From: Bog-793 sp035625025
Lineage (GTDB): Bacteria > Actinomycetota > Acidimicrobiia > Acidimicrobiales > Bog-793
NCBI GenBank assembly: GCA_035625025.1
Contig: DASPQJ010000030.1
Coordinates: 15,098 to 79,097 of the forward strand
Direction: 5' to 3'
Length of the DNA stretch: 64,000 nt
Shown piece after piece: positions 1 to 7,978 of the stretch. The position numbers and the translations under genes were made by a program. The number at the start of each line of letters is the position of its first letter. Within the stretch, counting starts at the first letter, position 1. Below the pieces are notes generated by a model. That model worked only from the letters and a program-made list of their open reading frames with translations. It searched no databases and was not told the DNA's origin.

Positions 1-319
1 CCACGGATCAAGACGTGCCGCAATCGCCAGTCGGAGATTGCGGGCGATGAACCGCCGACACATACCCCTCGGCCGCTGACTTCCTTCAGTCGAGTTGGAG
101 GCGGGCGCCCCCGATCGACGTCATTGATGCTCGCCAATCAATGAGGTGTTGCGACGATCAGTTGAGGACACACCGGTTAGGAGTCGCTCTGGAAGGAGGG
201 CACAGGCATCGGCCGACCCCAGATTGAGGGGGCAGCGATGGGAGAGACGGCTGAGAACCTGTCCGTGTTTGTTGCGTCTTGGCGGCCGCTATCTCTTATC
301 CCCCCGCGCGATCACAGGC
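1..319. other. Non-coding stretch with two inverted repeats
   Basis: I find no convincing gene here; the open frames have poor codon structure. Two perfect 8-bp inverted repeats are visible. CCGCAATC (18-25) pairs with GATTGCGG (36-43) around a 10-nt loop, and TCATTGAT (121-128) pairs with ATCAATGA (137-144) around an 8-nt loop. The first could be the end of a terminator whose gene lies left of the window, although no T-run follows. The second is AT-rich and could be a protein-binding site. Neither assignment is more than a suggestion. Confidence 0.4.
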
Positions 320-391
320 GCCCCCGGCAGGACTCGAACCTGCGACACGCGGTTTAGGAAACCGCTGCTCTATCCCCTGAGCTACGGGGGC
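320..391 (-). tRNA. tRNA-Arg (anticodon CCU)
   Basis: Read on the minus strand, the 72 bases fold as a complete cloverleaf: a 7-bp acceptor stem GCCCCCG/CGGGGGC, a D arm closed by GCTC/GAGC, an anticodon stem GCGGT/ACCGC with loop TTCCTAA, and a T arm GCAGG/CCTGC with loop TTCGAGT. The anticodon CCT reads AGG (Arg), a rare codon in this GC-rich genome. No CCA is encoded. I see no partial tRNA copy nearby that would mark an integration site. Confidence 0.95.
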
Positions 392-638
392 GACGTCTCC
401 GTTGATACGCCTGGTCCACGATTCTTATCGCTCGCGCCGGCCGCCCGTTCGACATCCCGATTGTCGCGGGCTGCCAAGAGCCGGGTCACAGCGGCGATCG
501 GTGATCTCCGCCAGGAACGTGTTTCCGAACGTCATCGAGCGAAGCCGTGGTCGAGCGTGCACAATGGCGGGATCGACCGGCGTCGGATTCGATGCGGGAC
601 ACGCGCGCCCGACGCCACCTGTGAGAAAGGTGGAACAG

Positions 639-1031
639 ATGAAGGACTTCAAGGCGTTCCTTCTTCGGGGCAACGTCGTCGACCTCGCGATCGCGGTCGT
701 CATCGGCATCGCGTTCGGAGCGGTCATCACGGCATTCGTTCGGGACCTGATCACGCCGCTGATCGCAATACCCGGGAAGACGAACTTCGCGTCGCTCCAT
801 TTCACCGTGAACAAGAGCACCTTCTTTTACGGTGACTTCGTCAACTACGTCGTCGCCTTCGTCATTCTCGCGGCCGTGATTTTCTTTCTGGTGGTCAGGC
901 CACTCAACGCAGTTATGGCGCGCCGCCAAGCCGGCACCGCTCCGACGACGAAGACCTGCGAGCACTGTGCCAGCACGATCCCTGTAGCCGCGCACGTCTG
1001 CGCGTTCTGTTCTCGCGACGTTTCCTCTTAA
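639..1031 (+). CDS. mscL: Large-conductance mechanosensitive channel MscL with a C-terminal zinc-ribbon-like tail
   Basis: A 130-residue inner-membrane channel that opens under membrane tension to release solutes during hypo-osmotic shock. The start is the ATG at 639, preceded by a GAAAGG-type ribosome site; the longer upstream reading has no family similarity. The N-terminal helix (MKDFKAFLLRGNVVDLAI) leads into TM1 with the conserved small-residue pattern (VVIGIAFGAVITAFV), then a periplasmic loop and TM2 (about residues 67-90). The C-terminus differs from the usual helical bundle: it carries two CxxC pairs (CEHC and CAFC, about residues 107-124), which looks like a small metal-binding ribbon. 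The channel assignment is firm; the metal-binding tail is inferred from the cysteine spacing. Confidence 0.93.
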   Translation: MKDFKAFLLRGNVVDLAIAVVIGIAFGAVITAFVRDLITPLIAIPGKTNFASLHFTVNKSTFFYGDFVNYVVAFVILAAVIFFLVVRPLNAVMARRQAGTAPTTKTCEHCASTIPVAAHVCAFCSRDVSS

Positions 1032-1276
1032 CGGGGCAATCCCAGATCATCTCGTCCAACGAAGGCGACCTTCTAGCGCGCTGACGAGGCCCGACCTTCT
1101 CTGATGGACGTCCTAGCGGGCGCGGTGTCGCGTCCGCGCGCGCGAGCGGACGAGAAACTGTTGCGGCTTCATGTTCCTCAAGTCTCCAAGACAAGTTGAG
1201 AACGGCTCGCTCTTGCCCGTCGTCTCATCCGACCCTGCGGATCCAGAACGCGATGGGCGGCGCAAACGAGGTCCAC

Positions 1277-2332
1277 CTATTCGGTAGACGGTTTTGCCTG
1301 GGAGATGACGGTTTTCGATGAGTCGATGACGATCTTCGCGGACTTAGCTGCTGTCGCTACCCGGCGGGCCGGCCGACCCGCCGCAAGTAGCGGATTGATG
1401 TTGCCGTTTGCCGCGTTGGCCGCGCCCCCCAGGTGGCCGACCGCGTAGCTGTCCTCGATCGAGGCCAGGATGCCAGCGGTGTCCACCGGGGTCGTGTCTT
1501 TTCGCGGGGAGGCCTTCAAAGCGTTGGAGACCACGATCGTCGGGATGTGTCCCCCGTCGGTGCCGTTGAACCCGGAGTCTTCGGTGTCGGACTCGTCCCA
1601 TTCGATGATGATCTCGCCGCCGGATTTGTACCAGGCGGTGGATTGCACCTTGGGAACAAGCCTCGCCAAGAAGGCGTCTCCTTCTTGCACGGTGCCATCG
1701 TGCTCGTCGTCGATGAGGTTGGGCGTATACCAAACAAAATCCGGGGGGCGAGAAGAGTTGAGGTCACGCACGAGCGAAGTTGAGTCGGCGATGGGCATCT
1801 TCGTGGAGGGGAAGTACGCCCAGGGAAAGTGTCGGACGGCATACTCACCTGAGTCGCGGGAGGGGTCGGGCGGGAGGTCCTCGGCATAGGCCTTCTCGCT
1901 GAACCCGGCCGCCGCCAACTGGTCGGCCAGGGTGGCGACCCTGGGAAAGGAGTGCGCTGACGGGGCGTCGTCATCGGTCACTCCTTGACTGGAGCCGGAG
2001 ACCAAGACCAGGTAGTTGGGAAGCGACGGGTGGCCGAACGCGAAGCTCTGCGTGGCCAGGCCGTAGTGCTGCGCGAGCGCATTCGTGTAGGGCTGGTCCG
2101 CCTGCCCGATCACCTCGGAGTAGTTCTTGTTCTCCATCATGATGACCATGATGTGGGACGCGGAGCGGTGCCTCTCGGCCGTCGGACTGGGCAAGGTTGT
2201 GCGTGCAGCGCGGGATGAACCGCCGATGCTGTCGGGTGACAAGGGATTTCTCGTGGGAGCTGGTTCACTGCCACCGGAGAGAACAGCGATCGTCAGGAAT
2301 GCGGCGCCGAAGCCGCGCCAGACCATCCCCAT
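1277..2332 (-). CDS. Secreted phosphoesterase (acid phosphatase / phospholipase C-like family)
   Basis: A 351-residue protein with a hydrophobic N-terminus (about residues 5-20) consistent with export. The core resembles the PF04185 phosphoesterase family (AcpA-like acid phosphatases and phospholipases C): the metal-binding segment IMVIMMENKNYSEVIG near residue 60, the nucleophile-region motif GHPSLPNYLVLVSG near residue 100, and a later metal-site segment with IIEWDESD and DGGHIPTIVV near residues 235-260. Members hydrolyse phosphomonoesters or phospholipid head groups outside the membrane; the substrate here cannot be told. It stands alone, transcribed toward mscL, with about 245 bp between them in which I see no gene. 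Confidence 0.8.
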   Translation of the reverse strand: MGMVWRGFGAAFLTIAVLSGGSEPAPTRNPLSPDSIGGSSRAARTTLPSPTAERHRSASHIMVIMMENKNYSEVIGQADQPYTNALAQHYGLATQSFAFGHPSLPNYLVLVSGSSQGVTDDDAPSAHSFPRVATLADQLAAAGFSEKAYAEDLPPDPSRDSGEYAVRHFPWAYFPSTKMPIADSTSLVRDLNSSRPPDFVWYTPNLIDDEHDGTVQEGDAFLARLVPKVQSTAWYKSGGEIIIEWDESDTEDSGFNGTDGGHIPTIVVSNALKASPRKDTTPVDTAGILASIEDSYAVGHLGGAANAANGNINPLLAAGRPARRVATAAKSAKIVIDSSKTVISQAKPSTE

Positions 2333-2581
2333 ATCCAGAAGCTAGCGACTCCTTGGGGTCGATTTCTCGTCACGGCACCCAGCTGGTGAGTGGGCTGACC
2401 GTGATGCTCGCGCTCACCGAGAAGGTCGAATTCTGTACGCAGATCGGGTTCACGCGGCGCGAGCGTGACCTCGCCGACGCACCCGGGGCGCGACGTGGTG
2501 ATCGTGCGGGACCGACGCTGGAGCGGGAATGGCTCGAGAGAAGGTCGGCGGCGCTCAGCTGGTCGCCCTGCCCGGCGCGAT

Positions 2582-3364
2582 TCAGCGCGACTTGGCTTTG
2601 TCCGCGACGATGCAAACGGCCTCGCAAGCGAGTGAGATCGTGTTCCCGCGGGCGCTGGCCGCGTCCGCGAGTCGATCGAGAAACAGCTCCCGTCTCTTTT
2701 CCGGGAGGATCGCGACGCCGCTGTGGGTTCTCACGAGATCCAAGAACTCCTCAGGACGGAGCTCCCAAGCCCACGGGAAGCGCTTCACGGAGCATGAGGC
2801 GAATCTGCCGCAATTCTCGATCGAGGCGACGTGATCCGCAGTCTGGGACTCGTGGCGCCGGGTGTTGTGCCGACCGATCCCGCTTCCTTCCAGATCGGGC
2901 GCGAAGGTCTCGTAGGCTGCCTCGACGGCGGCACCGAGTGCTTCATCGCTGGTGTACTCGTAGTTCCAGAACGCGGCGAGCCGGCCGTTCGACGTGAGTA
3001 CGTCTGCCGCTCTCGCCGGGCCGACGTTCGGATCGACCCAGTGCCAGGCCTGTCCGCTCACCACGAGATCAAAGCTCCGTCCGGCCGCGTCCCACTTTTC
3101 GAACGACGCGACCTCGACGGGGATGCCGCGGTCCTGCGCGATCGCCGCCATCCGTTGGTCGATCTCGATCCCCAGCACCTCACAGTCCCGCGCGGCGAAC
3201 AGCACTGCCGCCTTGCCGGTGCCGCATCCGACGTCGAGAACGCGGCGGCCCCCTGTGGGACAGACCCAGTCGACGAGCTCACTCGGATAGGTCGGACGTG
3301 AACGGTCATACTGCTCGGCATACTCGCCGAAAGCTTCGGCTCGCCTTCGTTCCTCGTGAAGCAC
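2582..3364 (-). CDS. Class I SAM-dependent methyltransferase
   Basis: A 260-residue methyltransferase of the small-molecule type. Motif I is VLDVGCGTGKAAVL (about residue 42), followed by the acidic residue of motif II (GIEID) and a motif IV-like segment (FDLVVSGQAWHWVDP), which resembles the YcgJ/UbiE-like methyltransferases of the PF08241 group. I chose the GTG at 3364 because the family begins a few residues before AFGEYAEQYDRSRP; the longer reading to 3502 has no homology-like content. The hexamer AACAAT lies 6 nt before this GTG, compatible with a leaderless transcript. The gene diverges from the aldehyde dehydrogenase gene. The substrate is unknown. Confidence 0.82.
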   Translation of the reverse strand: MLHEERRRAEAFGEYAEQYDRSRPTYPSELVDWVCPTGGRRVLDVGCGTGKAAVLFAARDCEVLGIEIDQRMAAIAQDRGIPVEVASFEKWDAAGRSFDLVVSGQAWHWVDPNVGPARAADVLTSNGRLAAFWNYEYTSDEALGAAVEAAYETFAPDLEGSGIGRHNTRRHESQTADHVASIENCGRFASCSVKRFPWAWELRPEEFLDLVRTHSGVAILPEKRRELFLDRLADAASARGNTISLACEAVCIVADKAKSR

Positions 3365-3481
3365 TCGTCCATTGTTACCGGTCTCCGTCCTCCGTCGGCC
3401 GAACGTCAGCTCTCCGGCACCCGTTGGCGTATGTCGAGCTTCGGGCTTCTCGCCGGCTCCCGGTTTCCGGCGGGACGGGCG

Positions 3482-3487
3482 TATCCT
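3482..3487 (+). promoter_or_regulatory. Predicted -10 box (TATCCT), leaderless gabD transcript
   Basis: TATCCT lies 7 nt before the ATG at 3495. This fits TANNNT with transcription starting at or next to the start codon, the arrangement seen repeatedly in this window. No clear -35 element is visible. Confidence 0.5.
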
Positions 3488-3494
3488 CGGGCCA

Positions 3495-4943
3495 ATGGGC
3501 AAGAGCGCGCCTCCGCTGCAGACGGACTGTCACCTGGGCGGTGACTGGTGCCTGGCCAAAGACGGTCGGCGTTTCGAGGTCACCGACCCCGCGACCGGTA
3601 GGCCGATCGAGACGGTCGCCGACGCCTCGCCAGTCGACGGGCTCGCCGCCGTCGCCGCGGCGCACAATGCCTTCGAGGCGTGGTCGCAGGTGGCGCCGCG
3701 CCAACGCGGGGAGGTCCTGCGGCGGGCGTTCGCGCTCATGACCGAGCGCGCCGAGGAGCTGGCGCGCCTCGTGGTCGCGGAGAACGGCAAGGCGCTCGCC
3801 GACGCGCGCGGCGAGGTGGCGTACGCCGCGGAATTCTTCCGTTGGTACTCCGAGGAGGCGGTGCGCAACAGCGGCGAGTTCGTCAGGGCACCCGTCGGCA
3901 CGAACCGGATCCTCGTGTTGCGTCAGCCGATCGGTGTCGCCCTCCTCGTCACGCCGTGGAACTTCCCCGCGGCGATGCTGACCCGCAAGATCGGCCCGGC
4001 ACTCGCCGCGGGGTGCACCGTCGTCTGCAAGCCGGCTCGGGAAACCCCGCTGACCGCGCTGGCGATTTCCGGGATACTGGACGAAGCGGGAGTCCCCCCG
4101 GGCGTGGTGAACGTCGTGCCGAGTTCGCGACCCGGACCGCTCATCGATGCCGTCCTGGCCGATGCGCGGGTCCGCAAGCTCTCCTTCACCGGTTCGACCG
4201 AGGTCGGCCGGATGCTCCTTGCCAAGGCGTCGGAGCGGGTCGTCAACTGTTCGATGGAGCTCGGCGGGAACGCGCCATTCATCGTCTTCGCTGACGCCGA
4301 TCTCGACGCCGCCGTCGCGGGCGCGATGGTCGCCAAGATGCGCAACGGCGGCGAGGCCTGTACCGCGGCGAACCGCTTCTATGTCGAGGAGACCGTCGCC
4401 GCCGAGTTCTTGGCGCGGTTCGCTACCTCGATGGCCGCGATCCGCATGGGCAACGGCCTCGACGAAGGGGTCGGGCTCGGCCCGCTCGTCAACGCCGAGT
4501 CGCGCGACAAGGTCGCCCGTCTCGTTGCGGGGGCGCTCGACGCTGGGGCACGGGCGTTGGTCGGCGGATCCGTTCCGGACGGCCCGGGGTATTTCTACCC
4601 GGCGACCATTCTCGACCGGGTCGCTCCGGGGTCGTCGATCCTGAAAGAGGAGATCTTCGGTCCGGTCGCGCCGATCGTCACGTTCGGATCGGAGTCCGAG
4701 GCGGTCGAGTGGGCGAACGACTCGATTCTCGGCCTCGTTTCCTACGTCTACACGGGCGATCTGGCACGCGGCCTGCGGGTCGCCGAGGCGTTGGAGACCG
4801 GCATGGTGGGCCTCAACCGCGGGCTGGTCTCAGATCCTGCCGCTCCTTTCGGCGGCGTGAAGCAGTCCGGGCTCGGCCGGGAGGGTGGTCACGAGGGGAT
4901 GAAGGAGTATCTCGAAACGAAGTACGTCGCTTTTTCGTGGTGA
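3495..4943 (+). CDS. gabD: NAD(P)-dependent succinate-semialdehyde dehydrogenase (aldehyde dehydrogenase superfamily)
   Basis: A 482-residue aldehyde dehydrogenase of normal length. It shows the cofactor segment VTPWNFPAAMLTRKIGPALAAG (shortened: PWNFP and KIGPALAAG), the FTGSTEVGR turn, the general base Glu in MELGGNAPFIV, the catalytic Cys in GGEACTAANR and the C-terminal EIFGPVAP. The pattern FPAAMLTRKIGPALAAGC together with GEACTAANRF is typical of the GabD group, which oxidises succinate semialdehyde to succinate; another aldehyde is possible. The start is the ATG at 3495, just after a TATCCT -10 box. It is followed after 69 bp by a PLP-enzyme gene on the same strand, but they need not share a pathway. 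Confidence 0.85.
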   Translation: MGKSAPPLQTDCHLGGDWCLAKDGRRFEVTDPATGRPIETVADASPVDGLAAVAAAHNAFEAWSQVAPRQRGEVLRRAFALMTERAEELARLVVAENGKALADARGEVAYAAEFFRWYSEEAVRNSGEFVRAPVGTNRILVLRQPIGVALLVTPWNFPAAMLTRKIGPALAAGCTVVCKPARETPLTALAISGILDEAGVPPGVVNVVPSSRPGPLIDAVLADARVRKLSFTGSTEVGRMLLAKASERVVNCSMELGGNAPFIVFADADLDAAVAGAMVAKMRNGGEACTAANRFYVEETVAAEFLARFATSMAAIRMGNGLDEGVGLGPLVNAESRDKVARLVAGALDAGARALVGGSVPDGPGYFYPATILDRVAPGSSILKEEIFGPVAPIVTFGSESEAVEWANDSILGLVSYVYTGDLARGLRVAEALETGMVGLNRGLVSDPAAPFGGVKQSGLGREGGHEGMKEYLETKYVAFSW

Positions 4944-5012
4944 CCCGAGCATGCGACAGAGGCCCTACCGACTGCGTGTCGCGTCGCACGGACTGGCTGA
5001 ACCGGTAGCAGG

Positions 5013-6185
5013 TTGACCGACCGAATCGACCTCGACTGTCTTGGACGCGCCCAACTTGCGGCCCGACGCGGTGAGAAGTGGGCGCTCGTTCCGGCGGGGA
5101 CGATCCCTCTGTGGGTCGCCGACATGGACTTCCCGGTCGCGCCCCCGATCCGTCGCGTCCTCGAGGAGGCGATTGCAACCGGCGACCTCGGCTATCCGAT
5201 GTCCTCGCTCGAGCAGACTCTCGCGTCAACGTTCGCCACTTGGACCAAGTCCCGCCACGGACTCGACGTCGATCCGGTCTCCGTGGTCGTCACGACGGAC
5301 GTCGTCCAAGCGATCTACTTCGCGATCGATTCGCTGAGCGAACCCGGTGACGGCGTTCTCACGCTCATGCCCGCTTATCCGCCGTACTTCCTCGCGCTCG
5401 AGGAGAAATCGCGCCGAATGGTCGCCCACGAGCTCGCGGTCCGCGACGGTGCCTACCGGTTCGACGCCGAAGAACTGCGGCAAATCGTCGCCCGTGAGCG
5501 GCCGCGTCTCCTGCTGCTCTGCAACCCGCAGAATCCGACGGGCAGGGTGTTCAGCCGCGCGGAGCTCCTCGACCTCGCGTCGATCGCGGTCGAGGCCGAC
5601 CTGGTGGTCATCGCCGACGAGATCCACTGCGATCTCGTCTACCCCGGATCAACACACATCCCCATCGCTTCGCTCGGCGACGAGATCGCCCGGCGCACGA
5701 TCACTTTGTCCTCGGCGAGCAAGACCTTCAACCTTGCCGGTCTGCGCTGCGCCGTCGCGGCGTGCGGATCTGAGTACCTCGCGGCCCGGTTGCGCGCGAT
5801 CCCGAAGCGACAGCGCGGCCGAGCAAATAACCTCGGCATCCTTGCCGCGATCACCGCTTGGCAGGAGGGGAGACCCTGGCTCGATGCCGTCATCGCTCAT
5901 CTCGCCGCCAACCGTGATCGGGTGACGGACGAGCTCGCCCAATTCGGCCAGGTGACGTGCATCCCGCCGGAGGCGACCTACCTCGCCTGGCTCGACATGC
6001 GCCGGACGGGCCTTGGGGACGACCCGGCCCAGGAGCTCTCCCGAAGAGCGCACGTGAAGCTGATGTCAGGTCCAGAATTCGGGCCAGCCGGTCGGGGACA
6101 CGCCCGTCTCAACTTCGCGACGACGACCGCCGTGCTCGGCGAGGCGCTCGAGCGGATCGCGCGATTCCTCTCCGCGCTCCCCTGA
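5013..6185 (+). CDS. MalY/PatB-type PLP enzyme (cystathionine beta-lyase / aminotransferase)
   Basis: A 390-residue fold-type I PLP enzyme. The N-terminal signature IPLWVADMDFPVAPPI is diagnostic of the MalY/PatB branch. The core carries the NPQNPTGR loop, the cofactor Asp in VIADEIHCDLVY and the Schiff-base Lys in SSASKTFNLAG. Family members cleave cystathionine or other cysteine conjugates (C-S lyase) and some act as aminotransferases. The start is the TTG at 5013, preceded by GGTAGCAGG; there is no closer ATG or GTG before the conserved N-terminus. It lies downstream of gabD on the same strand. Confidence 0.82.
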   Translation: MTDRIDLDCLGRAQLAARRGEKWALVPAGTIPLWVADMDFPVAPPIRRVLEEAIATGDLGYPMSSLEQTLASTFATWTKSRHGLDVDPVSVVVTTDVVQAIYFAIDSLSEPGDGVLTLMPAYPPYFLALEEKSRRMVAHELAVRDGAYRFDAEELRQIVARERPRLLLLCNPQNPTGRVFSRAELLDLASIAVEADLVVIADEIHCDLVYPGSTHIPIASLGDEIARRTITLSSASKTFNLAGLRCAVAACGSEYLAARLRAIPKRQRGRANNLGILAAITAWQEGRPWLDAVIAHLAANRDRVTDELAQFGQVTCIPPEATYLAWLDMRRTGLGDDPAQELSRRAHVKLMSGPEFGPAGRGHARLNFATTTAVLGEALERIARFLSALP

Positions 6186-6207
6186 GCGATCGGGATCTCC
6201 GGCGCCC

Positions 6208-7389
6208 CTACGGAGCCAGCTCGGTCGCGTCCTCGGGGAGGAGGGAGACGAGGTTCGACAGGCGCGCGTCGTTCGAGAAGACCTCGATGATCGGCACCGA
6301 CAGGCCGAGCCGGCGTTGCAGGCGTTCGGCGGGAAGCTCCTGATCCCAGAGCAGCAACGTGACGACGACGCCGGCCTCGCCCGCTCGGGCGGTCCGCCCG
6401 GAGCGGTGGAGGTAGGCCTTCTGGTCCTCGGGCGGGTCGAAGTGGACGACGACGTCGACGCCTTCGATGTCGAGACCGCGGGCGGCGACATCGGTCGCGA
6501 CGAGCGCCTGGAGCCTGCCCCGCGCGAAGTCGACAAGGGCGTGTTCGCGTGCTTGCTGGCGCAGGTCCCCGTGGATCGCCGCGGCACGCACGCCTTCCCT
6601 GTGGAGAGCCGAGGTGAGGCGATCCGCGCCCCGCTTGGTGCGGACGAAGACGAGGGTCTTGCCCGCGCCGCGCGCGATCGCCCCGACGACTTTCGCCTTG
6701 TCGAGCTGGTGGACCTTGAAGAAATGGTGCTCCATCTCCTCCACGGTGACCTGGTCAGAGCGGGTCTCGTGAAAAACCGGGTCGGCGAGATGGCGCCTCA
6801 CGAGACGGTCGACTGTCGAATCGAGCGTCGCCGAGAAAAGGAGCGTCTGGTGAGGCCCCGTGATGCGGCGGAGCAGCCACTCGACTTGCGGCATGAACCC
6901 CATGTCCGCCATGCGGTCGGCTTCGTCGACGACGAGTGTCGAGATCTCCGACAACACGATCGCGCGACGGTCGACGAGATCGATCAGCCTTCCCGGCGTT
7001 GCCACGACGACGTCGAGCCCCTGGTTCACGAGTCGGACCTGCCTGTCGAGGTCGGCGCCCCCGTAGACAGCGCCGACGCGTCTGTCGATTGTGGCGCCGA
7101 AATGGGCGAGGACCTCGGTGACCTGGAGCGCGAGCTCCCGCGTCGGTTCGAGGACGAGCGACGCGGGGTGGCGGGACGCGGTGACCGGCGTGGCCATCAG
7201 CAACGGGAGCCCGAAGGCGAGCGTCTTGCCGCTGCCTGTCTTGGCCTTGCCGCAGACGTCGCGGCCGGCGATGGCGTCGGGGATCGTTAGCGTCTGAACC
7301 TCGAAGGGTTCCTCGATCCCGTCGGCCGTGAGGGCTGCGACGAGCCTCGCGTCGACACCGAGTTCGGCGAAGGTCGGCGTCGCAGTCAT
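6208..7389 (-). CDS. DEAD-box ATP-dependent RNA helicase
   Basis: A 393-residue minimal DEAD-box helicase that unwinds short RNA duplexes, with likely roles in ribosome assembly or mRNA turnover. All core motifs can be read in order: the Q motif region, motif I AKTGSGKT (about residue 48), PTRELALQ, ATPGRLIDLV, DEAD in VVDEADRMADMGF, SAT in LLFSATLD, and in the second RecA lobe LVFVRTKRGADRL, ATDVAARGLDIEGV and HRSGRTARAG. It has no long basic C-terminal tail, which places it nearer to RhlE-like proteins than to DeaD. The ATG at 7389 diverges from bcp. Confidence 0.9.
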   Translation of the reverse strand: MTATPTFAELGVDARLVAALTADGIEEPFEVQTLTIPDAIAGRDVCGKAKTGSGKTLAFGLPLLMATPVTASRHPASLVLEPTRELALQVTEVLAHFGATIDRRVGAVYGGADLDRQVRLVNQGLDVVVATPGRLIDLVDRRAIVLSEISTLVVDEADRMADMGFMPQVEWLLRRITGPHQTLLFSATLDSTVDRLVRRHLADPVFHETRSDQVTVEEMEHHFFKVHQLDKAKVVGAIARGAGKTLVFVRTKRGADRLTSALHREGVRAAAIHGDLRQQAREHALVDFARGRLQALVATDVAARGLDIEGVDVVVHFDPPEDQKAYLHRSGRTARAGEAGVVVTLLLWDQELPAERLQRRLGLSVPIIEVFSNDARLSNLVSLLPEDATELAP

Positions 7390-7504
7390 GGCAACGAGTC
7401 TTTCACCGACAAGCGGCCGTTCCTTCGACCGTCGAGATCAAAGGCCGCCGCGGAAATGGCGTCTGTGTATCCTTCGAAATCGGCCAACAAGACGAGGAGG
7501 GGTT

Positions 7505-7969
7505 GTGGCAGAGCTCATTGCGGGCGATAAGGCTCCCGCGTTCAGCCTTCTGGACCAGGACAACGAGACCGTGTCGCTGTCGGACTTCGCCGGTCGGAAG
7601 GTCGTCGTCTACTTCTATCCCGCCGACGACACCCCGGGATGCACGAAGGAAGCCTGCCAGTTCAACGACCTCCTCGCCGACTTCGCCGCGTTCGGGGTCG
7701 ACGTGGTCGGCATCTCCCCCGACGGGGACGAATCGCACCGCCGCTTCCGGGCGAAGTACGAGCTCGGTCTGCGGCTCGCCTCGGATCCATCACACGCGAC
7801 GATGAAACGCTACGGGGCGTGGGGCGAGAAGACCCTCTATGGCCGGGTGAGCGTCGGCGTCATCCGCTCGACATTCCTCATCGACGAAGAAGGACGTGTG
7901 GAGAGAATCTGGCGTCACGTGCAAGCCGACGGGCACGCGGCGAAGGTGCTCGCCGCGCTCGAGAGCTGA
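7505..7969 (+). CDS. bcp: Thioredoxin-dependent peroxiredoxin Bcp (AhpC/TSA family)
   Basis: A 154-residue peroxiredoxin that reduces hydrogen peroxide and organic peroxides in the cytoplasm using thioredoxin. The peroxidatic Cys lies in DDTPGCTKEACQF, and the resolving Cys five residues later gives the CxxxxC arrangement of the BCP/PrxQ subgroup. The GTG at 7505 is preceded by GAGGAGGGG, a strong ribosome site, so this mRNA has a leader. A TATCCT box at 7468-7473 may be the -10 element. The FrhB-like gene follows after 9 bp and is almost certainly co-transcribed. Confidence 0.93.
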   Translation: MAELIAGDKAPAFSLLDQDNETVSLSDFAGRKVVVYFYPADDTPGCTKEACQFNDLLADFAAFGVDVVGISPDGDESHRRFRAKYELGLRLASDPSHATMKRYGAWGEKTLYGRVSVGVIRSTFLIDEEGRVERIWRHVQADGHAAKVLAALES

Positions 7970-7978
7970 CGACCCCTC

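Noticed and set aside
320..391. tRNA-Arg as integration site of a mobile element
   Set aside because: No integrase, direct repeat of the tRNA end or change in composition is seen on the side inside the window.
402..638. N-terminal extension of MscL
   Set aside because: No family similarity; the ATG at 639 has a ribosome site and begins the conserved N-terminal helix.
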